Shown here in pieces: positions 45,846 to 56,864 of a stretch of 64,000 nt of DNA (positions within the stretch are counted from its first letter, which is position 1; each line of letters begins with the position of its first letter). The notes beneath the pieces are model-generated. The model was not told the DNA's origin, did no database searches, and saw only the letters and a list, made by a program, of their open reading frames with translations. The position numbers were made by a program, and so were the translations under genes. Source of the DNA: Parasulfuritortus sp036391875 (GTDB lineage Bacteria; Pseudomonadota; Gammaproteobacteria; Burkholderiales; Thiobacillaceae); assembly GCA_036391875.1 (NCBI GenBank), contig DASVZA010000044.1, positions 62,001-126,000 on the forward strand, given 5' to 3'.

Positions 45846-46265
45846 ATGCCCAGCCAACCGCAAAAAACCCTGGAAACCTTCGACAGCCCCAACTCCGGCC
45901 GCGATTACCACATCCATATCGAGATCCCCGAGTTCACCTGCCTGTGTCCCAAAACCGGCCAGCCCGACTTCGCCACGCTGTTCCTGGACTACATCCCGGA
46001 CCAGAAATGCGTCGAATTGAAGAGCCTGAAGCTCTACATCTGGTCGTTCCGCGACGAAGGCCACTTCCACGAGGCCGTCACCAACCGCATCCTGGACGAC
46101 CTGGTCGCGGCCCTGGAGCCGCGCTTCATGCGCCTGACCAGCAAGTTCTACGTGCGCGGCGGCATCTTCACCAACGTCGTCGCCGAGCACCGCAAGGCCG
46201 GCTGGCAGCCGGCGCCCTACGTCGAACTGAGCCAGTTCGCGCCGCAGACGAACACCCGCGGCTGA
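45846..46265 (+). CDS. queF: NADPH-dependent 7-cyano-7-deazaguanine reductase QueF
   Basis: QueF reduces preQ0 to preQ1 in queuosine synthesis. The 139-residue product is the short unimodular form. The catalytic Cys is in FTCLCPKTGQPDF, and ELKSLKLYIWSFRDEGHFHE is the QueF motif with the substrate-binding Glu and His. No other queuosine gene is in the window, and I see no preQ1 riboswitch in the short leader. Confidence 0.95.
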   Translation: MPSQPQKTLETFDSPNSGRDYHIHIEIPEFTCLCPKTGQPDFATLFLDYIPDQKCVELKSLKLYIWSFRDEGHFHEAVTNRILDDLVAALEPRFMRLTSKFYVRGGIFTNVVAEHRKAGWQPAPYVELSQFAPQTNTRG

Positions 46266-46279
46266 TGGCCGCAACGAAA

Positions 46280-46301
46280 ACGGGCGGCCCAGGCCGCCCG
46301 T
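46280..46301 (-). terminator. Intrinsic terminator after yjdM
   Basis: ACGGGCGGCC (46280-46289) and GGCCGCCCGT (46292-46301) form a ten-base GC-rich stem followed on the minus strand by TTTTCG. It ends the yjdM transcript and lies 15 bases after the queF stop on the other strand. Confidence 0.8.
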
Positions 46302-46326
46302 CACATCACCCATTCCGGGCCGCCGA

Positions 46327-46668
46327 TCAGGCCTTCTTCACGAACTCCGACTTCAGCTGCATGGCGCCGATGCCGTCTATCTTGCAGTCGATGTCGTGGT
46401 CGCCCTCGACCAGGCGGATGTTCTTCACCTTGGTGCCGACCTTGACCACCAGGGACGAACCCTTGACCTTGAGGTCCTTGATCACGGTGACGCTGTCGCC
46501 GTCGTTCAGCACCGTGCCGTTGGCGTCCTTCACCACCTTCGCCTCCTCGGCATTTACCGTCGGCGCATTCTTCGGCCACTCGTGGGCACATTCCGGGCAG
46601 ACGTACATCTCGCCGTCTTCATAGGTGTATTCGGAGCCGCACTGCGGGCAAACCGGCAAATTACTCAT
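46327..46668 (-). CDS. yjdM: YjdM (PhnA-type) zinc ribbon protein
   Basis: The 113-residue protein starts at the ATG at 46668 (MSNLPVCPQCGSEYTYED). An N-terminal zinc ribbon has CPQC and CPEC, and the rest is the small PhnA-type barrel with VKGSSLVVKVGTKVKNIRL. The family was once linked to phosphonate use, but the function is not established. An upstream extension of ten residues has no ribosome site. Confidence 0.88.
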   Translation of the reverse strand: MSNLPVCPQCGSEYTYEDGEMYVCPECAHEWPKNAPTVNAEEAKVVKDANGTVLNDGDSVTVIKDLKVKGSSLVVKVGTKVKNIRLVEGDHDIDCKIDGIGAMQLKSEFVKKA

Positions 46669-46701
46669 GTGAAACCAAACCTTTCGTAAACATATCAACC
46701 A

Positions 46702-46719
46702 TCCGGCCTACAGGCCGGA
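46702..46719 (-). promoter_or_regulatory. Short hairpin between marC and yjdM
   Basis: TCCGGCC and GGCCGGA pair around TACA in the 70-base gap. No T-run follows on either strand, so it is more likely an mRNA stabiliser or a weak terminator than a full stop. Confidence 0.4.
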
Positions 46720-46738
46720 GCACATCAAGCGGCATAGA

Positions 46739-47377
46739 TCAGCCCGCCAGGCCGAAGGCGCCGTGTATGCCTTCGACCGCCATCTGGGTCCCGATCACGG
46801 CCAGGATCAAGCCCATCAGCCGGGTGATCGCCCCGAGGGCGACTGTGCCGATATAGGAGACGAACTTTTCGCCGAACACGAAAAAGGCATAGGTGATGAC
46901 GCACAGCACCCCGAACATGGCGATCGTCACCAGCATGTCCAAAATGCCGCCGCGCGCCGAAAAGCTCATCGCGGTCGCAATGGTACCCGGACCGGCCAGT
47001 ATCGGCATAGCCAGGGGGAACACCGCCACGCTCAGCGACGCCTCGCGCGCCTGCTCCGGATCGGCTGCCTTCGGGTGATGGATCCGGGAATGGTCGCCTT
47101 GCAGCATGTGAAAGCCGATGAGGAAAACCAGGGCTCCGCCGGTAATCCGGAAGGCAGGAAGGGTCAGCCCGAACAGTTCGAAGATGAGCTTGCCGGCGAA
47201 GGCGAAAAACACCACGATCAGGAAGGCCAGCAGCAGCGACCTGAAGGCCACGGCGGCCACCGTCCGGCCATCGTCGCCGTTGGTAAGGCCGAGGAAGATC
47301 GGAACATTGGCGATCGGATTCATGATGGCGAAAAAGCCCATGAATATCGTGACCGCATGGAGCAGCGTACTGTTCAT
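46739..47377 (-). CDS. MarC family membrane protein
   Basis: This is an integral inner-membrane protein of the MarC/YhgN family with six predicted helices. The family is LysE-like and no transport role is proven. The 212-residue length is typical. Conserved features are FMGFFAIMNPIANVPIF at the first helix and FPLAMPILAGPGTIAT in the middle. It lies between the small coiled-coil protein and yjdM, on the same strand. Confidence 0.9.
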   Translation of the reverse strand: MNSTLLHAVTIFMGFFAIMNPIANVPIFLGLTNGDDGRTVAAVAFRSLLLAFLIVVFFAFAGKLIFELFGLTLPAFRITGGALVFLIGFHMLQGDHSRIHHPKAADPEQAREASLSVAVFPLAMPILAGPGTIATAMSFSARGGILDMLVTIAMFGVLCVITYAFFVFGEKFVSYIGTVALGAITRLMGLILAVIGTQMAVEGIHGAFGLAG

Positions 47378-47423
47378 GCCGAATCAGGCTCCTTTTCGTA
47401 CTGGCGCGCTCACCGCCCCACGA

Positions 47424-47816
47424 TCACCCGCCCTGACCCGCCAGGGCGAACAGCAATGCAGCGACTGCTGCCACGGTCGCGATCGAAACCGCGGCTGCGA
47501 GCCAGAAAATACCCCGCCGGTACACCTCGATCCGGGCGATGAGCTGGCTGTTCTGATCGGCCAAGGCCCGGATCAGTTCCGAGGAGGCCAGCATCTGGCT
47601 GTGCAGATCGGCCACCTTGACCTCCAGGATATCCACGCGCCCGGCCAGGATGGCGCCCGCCGCCGCCTCCTTGGACGGCCGGGGTGATTCCCCGGATACC
47701 GGCTTGCCGGAAACGGCATCCCACAATTTCCTGGCTCCATCCATCACCGCCGGCGCGGTACTGATCACGTCGGACCAGGGAACGATCTTCAAAACGGAAA
47801 GCAAGCCTATGGCCAT
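47424..47816 (-). CDS. Small membrane protein with coiled coil, unknown function
   Basis: I do not recognise this family. The ATG at 47816 has AGAGG seven bases upstream and gives 130 residues; a longer frame to 47840 lacks a ribosome site. Residues 60-95 are a probable coiled coil (ILEVKVADLHSQMLASSELI), followed by one C-terminal transmembrane helix (about 103-127, WLAAAVSIATVAAVAALLFAL) and four polar residues. The N-terminal half is weakly hydrophobic. It could be a tail-anchored scaffold. It precedes marC by 46 bases. Confidence 0.6.
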   Translation of the reverse strand: MAIGLLSVLKIVPWSDVISTAPAVMDGARKLWDAVSGKPVSGESPRPSKEAAAGAILAGRVDILEVKVADLHSQMLASSELIRALADQNSQLIARIEVYRRGIFWLAAAVSIATVAAVAALLFALAGQGG

Positions 47817-48075
47817 GGGTAACCTCTCGTCTGCAAACACAACGGCCGCACGGGCGGCGATAGTGAAAACGCACCGGCCGGCCCTGGCCTTCGTAAATGA
47901 CCGGCCATCTTAAGGGTTAGGAACGGAAGGTACCGCCACTACCCGCTCCAGGCCGCGGCGGCTGATTGAACGTCCAGTGGTTATACTTGCATCCGACGGC
48001 GCCCGCCCCGGTCCTCCGCCCTGATGATAGCGGCGCTTAATCCGAAAACCATCATAGACGCACACTGAATCGAAC
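47817..48075. other. Intergenic region between divergent genes
   Basis: This 259-base gap separates the small membrane protein gene (minus) and the sugar kinase gene (plus). It contains GC-rich partial repeats of GGCCGG, and a possible plus-strand -10 box TATACT near 47981 without a matching -35. I see no RNA gene or reading frame with coding character. Confidence 0.5.
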
Positions 48076-49359
48076 ATGGCATCGTCATTCTTCCTCGGCC
48101 TCGATTTCGGCACTTCCGGTGCCCGAGCCTGCGTCATCGCAGAAAACGGCGAAATCGAGGAGTTCGCCAAGCTCGGCTTCGGCAATCTGGCGGATTTCGA
48201 GCTGGCCGCTAGCTGGCGCAACGCCTTGTTCGACCTCCTGGCCGACCTGCCGGCCGGCCTGCGCAAACGTCTGGCTGCGATCGCGCTGGACGGCACTTCG
48301 GCAACGGTCCTCGCCTGCGACGAAGCATTGAACCCGACCTACGCCCCCCTGCTCTACAACGATGCCCGCGCCCGGCCGGAGGCCGAACTCATCGGCCGCG
48401 CCGCGGGCAACAGCCACCCTGCCGCTACGGCAACATCGGGCTTGGCCAAGGCGCTATGGCTGAGGCGGCACCTACCCAATGGACGGACCCACCTGTTTCT
48501 CAACCAGGCGGATTGGTTGACCGGTTTGCTCTCCGAGCTGCCCGGTATTTCGGACTATCACAATGCCTTGAAGATGGGTTTCGAACCAGGTGGCAGCGCC
48601 TGGCCTGACTGGGTCGGCCATCTGGTCGATATGGACTCACTGCCCAATGTCGTTCCGCCCGGCAGCCCGATCGGCATGCTGTCCCGACCGCGGGCGCGGA
48701 ACCTGGGCATACCGCTCGATTGCCTGGTTCGCACCGGCACGACCGACAGCATCGCCGCCTTCCTGGCCTCGGGCGCGAGCCAGCCCGGCGAAGCAATTAC
48801 CTCGCTGGGCACGACTCTGGTCCTCAAGCTTGTTTCCGAGCGGCGGGTGGATGACGCACGCCACGGCGTATACAGCCATTGGTACGGGAAATATTGGCTG
48901 GCCGGCGGCGCTTCCAACGCCGGCGGCGGCGTGCTGCGGCAATATTTCAACGACCACGATCTGGCCGAGCTCTCGACCCGGATCGACCCGCACTCGGCCA
49001 GCGGCCTGGAGTACTACCCCTTGCCCTCGCCCGGCGAACGTTTCCCGGTCAACGATCCGGACATGCCCCCACGCCTGGAACCGAGGCCGGCTGAACCCGC
49101 CCGGTTCCTGCATGGTCTGCTCGAAGGCCTGGCCAACATCGAAGCACGCGGCTATGAAAAACTCGCCGAGATGGGGGCCAACCGGCTCGGCCGGGTGTTA
49201 TCCTGCGGCGGTGGCGCGAGCAACCCGGTTTATTCGCGGATACGGGAACGCCGTCTGCGGGTGCCAACCGGCACGGCGGCGCACCAGGAAGCCGCCTATG
49301 GCAGCGCGCGCCTGGCCCGCCACGGAATCTGCCTCTTTCCGGGAATGTGCGATGACTGA
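48076..49359 (+). CDS. FGGY-family sugar kinase, probably D-ribulose kinase
   Basis: The 427-residue protein has both halves of the FGGY fold: the N-terminal phosphate loop FLGLDFGTSGARACVI, an ALDGTSATVL motif, and a C-terminal nucleotide motif VLSCGGGASNP. It is shorter than xylulose or glycerol kinases (about 500) and matches the compact cyanobacterial/plant type reported to act on D-ribulose, giving ribulose 5-phosphate. Substrate assignment is by likeness only. It overlaps the next gene by eight bases. Confidence 0.72.
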   Translation: MASSFFLGLDFGTSGARACVIAENGEIEEFAKLGFGNLADFELAASWRNALFDLLADLPAGLRKRLAAIALDGTSATVLACDEALNPTYAPLLYNDARARPEAELIGRAAGNSHPAATATSGLAKALWLRRHLPNGRTHLFLNQADWLTGLLSELPGISDYHNALKMGFEPGGSAWPDWVGHLVDMDSLPNVVPPGSPIGMLSRPRARNLGIPLDCLVRTGTTDSIAAFLASGASQPGEAITSLGTTLVLKLVSERRVDDARHGVYSHWYGKYWLAGGASNAGGGVLRQYFNDHDLAELSTRIDPHSASGLEYYPLPSPGERFPVNDPDMPPRLEPRPAEPARFLHGLLEGLANIEARGYEKLAEMGANRLGRVLSCGGGASNPVYSRIRERRLRVPTGTAAHQEAAYGSARLARHGICLFPGMCDD

Positions 49360-49849
49360 ATCCGGCCTCACCGTCGAAATCGACCTGTCCTTTCACTGGG
49401 AAGCGGGGAGCCTCACGGCTGCGCAACAACAGGCAAGCAGGCTGTTGTTGCGGGTGGTCAACCTGATGGACGTGCACGAGCCGGAACAGGACAGGGCCAG
49501 CGAACGCATCGAGGCCAAGATCGATCTGATGCTGCACTGGCTGGGTTCGCAACTGTTCGGTACCGTCGACCTCTACCCGAAGGTCCATTTACGCCTGGGC
49601 CAGGATTCAATCGAATGGCAAGACGCCGGATCGGCCGAGGCCGGCAGTGAGGTCATTCTGAGCCTGGGACATCCCGCCATCACCAGTCCGTTGCGTTTGG
49701 CTGCGCGGATTTCGGCCAACGACGGCGGCCGGATTCTGGCCCGACTGATCTTTCCCGATGAGGAACAGGAAGACGCCTGGGGACAATGGCTGTTTCGCCT
49801 GCACCGACGCGCCATCCAGGAAGCCCGGCAACGCGCGGATGCGGACTGA
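49352..49849 (+). CDS. PilZ-like domain protein
   Basis: The 165-residue acidic cytoplasmic protein starts at the ATG at 49352 inside the end of the kinase gene. It has no signal or membrane segment. The pattern of beta strands in the second half (RASERIEAKIDLMLHWLG, then VDLYPKVHLRLGQDSIEW) and a C-terminal helix with FRLHRRAIQEAR resemble atypical PilZ proteins. The RxxxR and D/NxSxxG motifs that bind cyclic-di-GMP are not clear, so ligand binding is uncertain. Confidence 0.5.
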   Translation: MTESGLTVEIDLSFHWEAGSLTAAQQQASRLLLRVVNLMDVHEPEQDRASERIEAKIDLMLHWLGSQLFGTVDLYPKVHLRLGQDSIEWQDAGSAEAGSEVILSLGHPAITSPLRLAARISANDGGRILARLIFPDEEQEDAWGQWLFRLHRRAIQEARQRADAD

Positions 49850-49857
49850 CCCGGCCT

Positions 49858-49898
49858 GAAAAACAATCGGCCGGCGCGTCGGACCACGGGCCGGCCGA
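49858..49898 (-). terminator. Intrinsic terminator after ppiD
   Basis: On the minus strand TCGGCCGGC and GCCGGCCGA (49898-49890 and 49875-49867) form a nine-base stem with a 14-base loop, followed by TTGTTTTT. It lies 21 bases after the ppiD stop and also separates ppiD from the convergent PilZ-like gene. Confidence 0.75.
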
Positions 49899-49919
49899 AG
49901 TCATCCGATCAAACCGGCG

Positions 49920-51806
49920 TCAGTCCGCCTTTTTCTCCAGGACAGCGTCGTCGATCTTGACCCCCGCCTTGGCCTTGGCATAGGCCAGGTAGGCATCCAT
50001 CTCCTGCTTCATGACCACGCCGGCCAGATCGCGCTGGATGCCCTGGATCTGGGCCTCTGGCGGCGCCGGGTTGAGCACGCGGGTGAGGCGGAACAGGTGG
50101 TAGCCATCGTCGGTTGCCACGCCGATCGCGGCCGGCAGCTTGCCGGCGTCAGCCTTGAAGATGGCCTTGATGCTGTCCGGAGACAGGTTCAATGGCTGCA
50201 TGCGGGAGACGGTCATGGGTGCGCCCAGGCCGGCCACAGCCTGCCCGGCCTGGGCCTGCTTCAGGGCCTGCTCGCCGGCCTGGACGGCCTTGGCCTTGGC
50301 CGCCTGGGCAACCAGGCGGGCGCGGATGTCGGCCGACACCTCGGACAGCGGACGCGTACCGGCCGGCTTATAATCGACGACACGGGCCGATACCAGGGTA
50401 TCGGTAGCGACCTCGATCGCTTCGGTGTTCTGACGCTTGTCGAGCGAGTCCTGCGAGAAGATGGCATCCATCAACTCCGGCTTGGCCAGGAGGGCTGGAT
50501 CGGCATGGTCGCGGCTCATCCAGCCGCTTTCCTGCACCTTCAGGTTGAACTGCTTGGCGGCCGGGTCCAGGCTGTCGGACTGCTCGTAGACCATGTTGCT
50601 GAACTTGTCCGCCTCGTCGGCGAACTTGCGCTCGGCCTCCTGCTGTGCCAATTGGCCAACGATCTCGGCCTTGACCGATTCGAACGGCACCTGCTGGCCG
50701 GGGGTGATCCCATCCAGACGGATGATGTGGTAGCCGTACTCGGTCTTCACCGGCGGACTCAACTCACCCACCTTCATGCTGAATACCGCATCGGCGAAAG
50801 GCTTCACCATGGTGTCGCGGGTAAAGCTGCCCAAATCGCCTCCGTTGGCGGCTGACCCCGGATCCTGCGAGTCCTGCTTGGCCAATTCGGCGAACTTGCC
50901 CGGGGCGGCACGCAGTTCCTGATAGATCTTTTCCGCCTTGGCCTTGGCTGCGGCCTGGTCGGCCGCCGACATGGTGCTGTCTGCCTTGATCAGGATATGG
51001 CTGGCGTGCCGTTGCTCGGGCTGCTGATACTTGACCTTGTTGGCTTCGTAATACTGGCGGGCAGCCTGGTCGCTGATATCGATGCCGGACTTGATGGCAT
51101 CGGCCGACAGCACCAGATACTGGACGCGAACCTGGGCGGGAACCGCATAATCCGCCTTATGGGCGTTGTATTCCGCCTCTACCGCCTTGTCGTCGACCGT
51201 CACGCCCTTGGCGTAATCCTTGACGCTGAACACCGCTTCATTCACCTCGCGCTGCTGGGCCAGCAAGCCGGCCAGTTGGGCCACGCCGGCAGTGGACACC
51301 AGGGCACCCTGGCCATAGCCCATCTGGAATTGCTGGACGTAGGAATCCTGCTGCAGCAGGCGGATCAGCCCCTGCTTGGTCAGCCCCTGCTTCTGCAGCC
51401 AACTCTGGAACAAATCTTCCGAAAACGCGCCATTGCTCTGGAATATCTGCGCGGACTGGATCATGGCCTCGATCTGCCCGGTAGGAACGACCAGGCCATT
51501 GGCCCTGCCCGCCTGGCTCATCAGGGTGGTATTGACCAATTGATCCAGAACGCCGGTCCGGAAGTCCTTGTTGTCGATATCGATCTTGGTGTGCAAACGC
51601 TGCTGCAAGGCGTCGCGCTGGCTTTGCAGAGCCTGGAAGAACTCGCGCTGGCCGATTTCGTCCTTGCCCACCTTGGCGACCGCCTGTTCCTTACCATCGC
51701 CTTTGAAATACGAGTCGATACCCCAGAGAGCGAAGGGGATGATGATGAGGGCCAGAATCAGTTTCGCTATCCAGCCCTGGGCGTGCTCGCGTATGGCTTC
51801 TAACAT
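49920..51806 (-). CDS. ppiD: Membrane-anchored peptidyl-prolyl isomerase/chaperone PpiD
   Basis: PpiD is attached to the inner membrane near the Sec translocon and helps secreted proteins fold. The 628-residue protein has a short cytoplasmic N-terminus, one transmembrane helix (about 13-33), a SurA-N-like chaperone region (about 35-220), a parvulin domain (about 260-360, with ASHILIKAD and GGDLGSFTRDTMVKPF) and a C-terminal chaperone part. It follows a tRNA terminator by only 23 bases. Confidence 0.92.
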   Translation of the reverse strand: MLEAIREHAQGWIAKLILALIIIPFALWGIDSYFKGDGKEQAVAKVGKDEIGQREFFQALQSQRDALQQRLHTKIDIDNKDFRTGVLDQLVNTTLMSQAGRANGLVVPTGQIEAMIQSAQIFQSNGAFSEDLFQSWLQKQGLTKQGLIRLLQQDSYVQQFQMGYGQGALVSTAGVAQLAGLLAQQREVNEAVFSVKDYAKGVTVDDKAVEAEYNAHKADYAVPAQVRVQYLVLSADAIKSGIDISDQAARQYYEANKVKYQQPEQRHASHILIKADSTMSAADQAAAKAKAEKIYQELRAAPGKFAELAKQDSQDPGSAANGGDLGSFTRDTMVKPFADAVFSMKVGELSPPVKTEYGYHIIRLDGITPGQQVPFESVKAEIVGQLAQQEAERKFADEADKFSNMVYEQSDSLDPAAKQFNLKVQESGWMSRDHADPALLAKPELMDAIFSQDSLDKRQNTEAIEVATDTLVSARVVDYKPAGTRPLSEVSADIRARLVAQAAKAKAVQAGEQALKQAQAGQAVAGLGAPMTVSRMQPLNLSPDSIKAIFKADAGKLPAAIGVATDDGYHLFRLTRVLNPAPPEAQIQGIQRDLAGVVMKQEMDAYLAYAKAKAGVKIDDAVLEKKAD

Positions 51807-51829
51807 GACGTTCCGTTCCGTGATGACAG

Positions 51830-51855
51830 AAAAAAGGCGAACTAGAGTTCGCCTT
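51830..51855 (-). terminator. Intrinsic terminator after tRNA-Asp
   Basis: On the minus strand AAGGCGAACT and AGTTCGCCTT (51855-51846 and 51843-51834) form a perfect ten-base stem, followed by a run of T (51835-51830). It ends the hupB-tRNA transcript 23 bases before the ppiD start. Confidence 0.9.
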
Positions 51856-51864
51856 CGGTATTAC

Positions 51865-51941
51865 TGGCGGAGTGGACGGGACTCGAACCCGCGACCCCCG
51901 GCGTGACAGGCCGGTATTCTAACCGACTGAACTACCACTCC
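51865..51941 (-). tRNA. tRNA-Asp (GTC)
   Basis: The 77-base sequence on the minus strand folds as a cloverleaf: acceptor GGAGTGG pairs with CCACTCC, the anticodon loop is CTGTCAC with GTC, the T-arm has GGGTTCGAGTCCC, and CCA is encoded at the 3' end. It is very close to E. coli tRNA-Asp. It lies 12 bases after tRNA-Val. Confidence 0.98.
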
Positions 51942-51953
51942 TGAATTCCTCGC

Positions 51954-52029
51954 TGGTGGGTGCTAACGGGATCGAACCGCTGACATCCTCCTTGTAAGGG
52001 AGGCGCTCTACCAGCTGAGCTAAGCACCC
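51954..52029 (-). tRNA. tRNA-Val (TAC)
   Basis: The 76-base sequence folds with acceptor GGGTGCT/AGCACCC, anticodon TAC in CTTACAA, T-arm with GGTTCGATCC and an encoded CCA. Its 5' end is ten bases after the hupB stop codon, so it almost certainly shares the hupB transcript. Confidence 0.98.
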
Positions 52030-52039
52030 ACGAAGCCGA

Positions 52040-52312
52040 TCAGTTTACAGCATCCTTAAGACCCTTGCCAGCGCGGAACTTGGGCACTTTGGCTGCCTTG
52101 ATCTTGATGTTGGCGCCGGTCTGAGGATTGCGGCCGGTACGAGCGGCGCGCTTGCCGACATAGAAAGTACCAAACCCGACCAGGGTGACCATTTCGCCCT
52201 TCTTCATCGCCTTCTTGATGGCATCCATGGCGCCATCCAAGGCGCGTCCGGCAACGGCCTTGGAAATATCGGCGGAAGTTGCTATGGCATCAATCAATTC
52301 AGACTTGTTCAC
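52040..52312 (-). CDS. hupB: DNA-binding protein HU-beta
   Basis: HU is an abundant nucleoid protein that bends DNA. The 90-residue protein has the family helices (MNKSELIDAIATSADISKA), the core MVTLVGFGTFYVGKRAARTGRNP with the DNA-binding arm, and the C-terminal helix FRAGKGLKDAVN. The start is GTG at 52312 behind AAAGGGGA. It lies between lon and two tRNA genes, which follow on the same transcript. Confidence 0.97.
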   Translation of the reverse strand: MNKSELIDAIATSADISKAVAGRALDGAMDAIKKAMKKGEMVTLVGFGTFYVGKRAARTGRNPQTGANIKIKAAKVPKFRAGKGLKDAVN

Positions 52313-52345
52313 GGAAATCCCCTTTCTGTGGAAGAGATGCAGTTG

Positions 52346-52403
52346 AAGCCTGCCCGAACGTTATAGCAATCGGTAAAACCGGGTGTCAAGGACGGGCAGG
52401 CTT
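52346..52403. repeat. Perfect 11-bp inverted repeat framing the hupB promoter
   Basis: AAGCCTGCCCG (52346-52356) and CGGGCAGGCTT (52393-52403) are exact reverse complements 36 bases apart. The hupB -10 and -35 boxes lie between them, and the outer arm starts 13 bases after the lon stop. The two arms could be paired operator half-sites, or a long-loop hairpin acting on the end of the lon message. Confidence 0.7.
52360..52389 (-). promoter_or_regulatory. Strong hupB promoter
   Basis: On the minus strand TTGACA (52389-52384) and TATAAC (52365-52360) are 18 bases apart, 11 of 12 consensus positions. Transcription would start about 40 bases before the hupB GTG. It is expected to serve hupB, tRNA-Val and tRNA-Asp. 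Confidence 0.85.
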
Positions 52404-52416
52404 GGGGAAAACTGCG

Positions 52417-54825
<2,409 letters not shown>

Positions 54826-54867
54826 GTGATCTCACTCTGGCGGGACGCCAAGTTTCCAATGAAGGCT

Positions 54868-54894
54868 ATATTACGGCGCCGGGCGATATTTCAA
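54868..54894 (-). promoter_or_regulatory. Candidate lon promoter, heat-shock-like
   Basis: On the minus strand TTGAAA (54894-54889) and TAATAT (54873-54868) are 15 bases apart. The -35 resembles the sigma-32 box CTTGAAA, and CCG precedes the -10, but the CCCCAT element is not well matched. Regulation of lon by heat shock is expected from other bacteria. Confidence 0.45.
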
Positions 54895-54914
54895 CCCGCC
54901 GCCGACCAGGGTCT

Positions 54915-56189
<1,275 letters not shown>

Positions 56190-56225
56190 GTTGCCGTCCC
56201 AAATACCTGAATATTTCAGTCAAGT

Positions 56226-56864
56226 TTATACGGCATCGTCGCGCTTAGCCAGTACCTTGTCGACGATTCCGTAGTTGACCGCCTCGTCGGCGCCCATGAA
56301 GTAGTCACGATCGGTATCGCGCTCGATGATGTCGAGCGGCTGGCCGGTATGCTTGGCCATCAGGCCGTTGAGCCTCTCGCGCAGGAACAGGATCTCCTTG
56401 GCATGGATCTCGATATCCGAGGCCTGGCCCTGGAAGCCGCCCAGCGGCTGGTGGATCATCACCCGCGAGTTGGGCAGGCAGAAACGCTTGCCCTTGGCAC
56501 CGGCGCCGAGTAGGAAGGCACCCATGCTGGCCGCCTGGCCGATGCACAGAGTGGACACATCCGGCTTGACGAACTGCATGGTGTCGTAGATACCCATGCC
56601 GGCCGTGACCGAGCCGCCCGGCGAGTTGATGTACAGATAGATGTCCTTGTCCGGATTTTCCGATTCAAGGAACAGGAGTTGGGCCACCACCAGGTTGGCC
56701 GTGGTGTCGTTCACCGGGCCGACCAGGAACACCACGCGCTCCTTGAGCAGGCGGGAATAAATGTCGTAGGAGCGTTCGCCCCGACCACTCTGCTCGACCA
56801 CCATGGGGATGTACCCCAGCATGGACGGATCGGGCATCGTGGAAATGAGTTCTCTGCTGAACAT
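56226..56864 (-). CDS. clpP: ClpP protease subunit
   Basis: ClpP forms the tetradecameric serine protease chamber used with ClpX. The 212-residue protein has the catalytic Ser in QAASMGAFLL, His in RVMIHQPLGG, and Asp in the later RDTDRDYF region. A short N-terminal propeptide precedes the mature start near ALGYIPMVVEQ-like sequence. The ATG overlaps the tig stop by one base. Confidence 0.96.
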   Translation of the reverse strand: MFSRELISTMPDPSMLGYIPMVVEQSGRGERSYDIYSRLLKERVVFLVGPVNDTTANLVVAQLLFLESENPDKDIYLYINSPGGSVTAGMGIYDTMQFVKPDVSTLCIGQAASMGAFLLGAGAKGKRFCLPNSRVMIHQPLGGFQGQASDIEIHAKEILFLRERLNGLMAKHTGQPLDIIERDTDRDYFMGADEAVNYGIVDKVLAKRDDAV

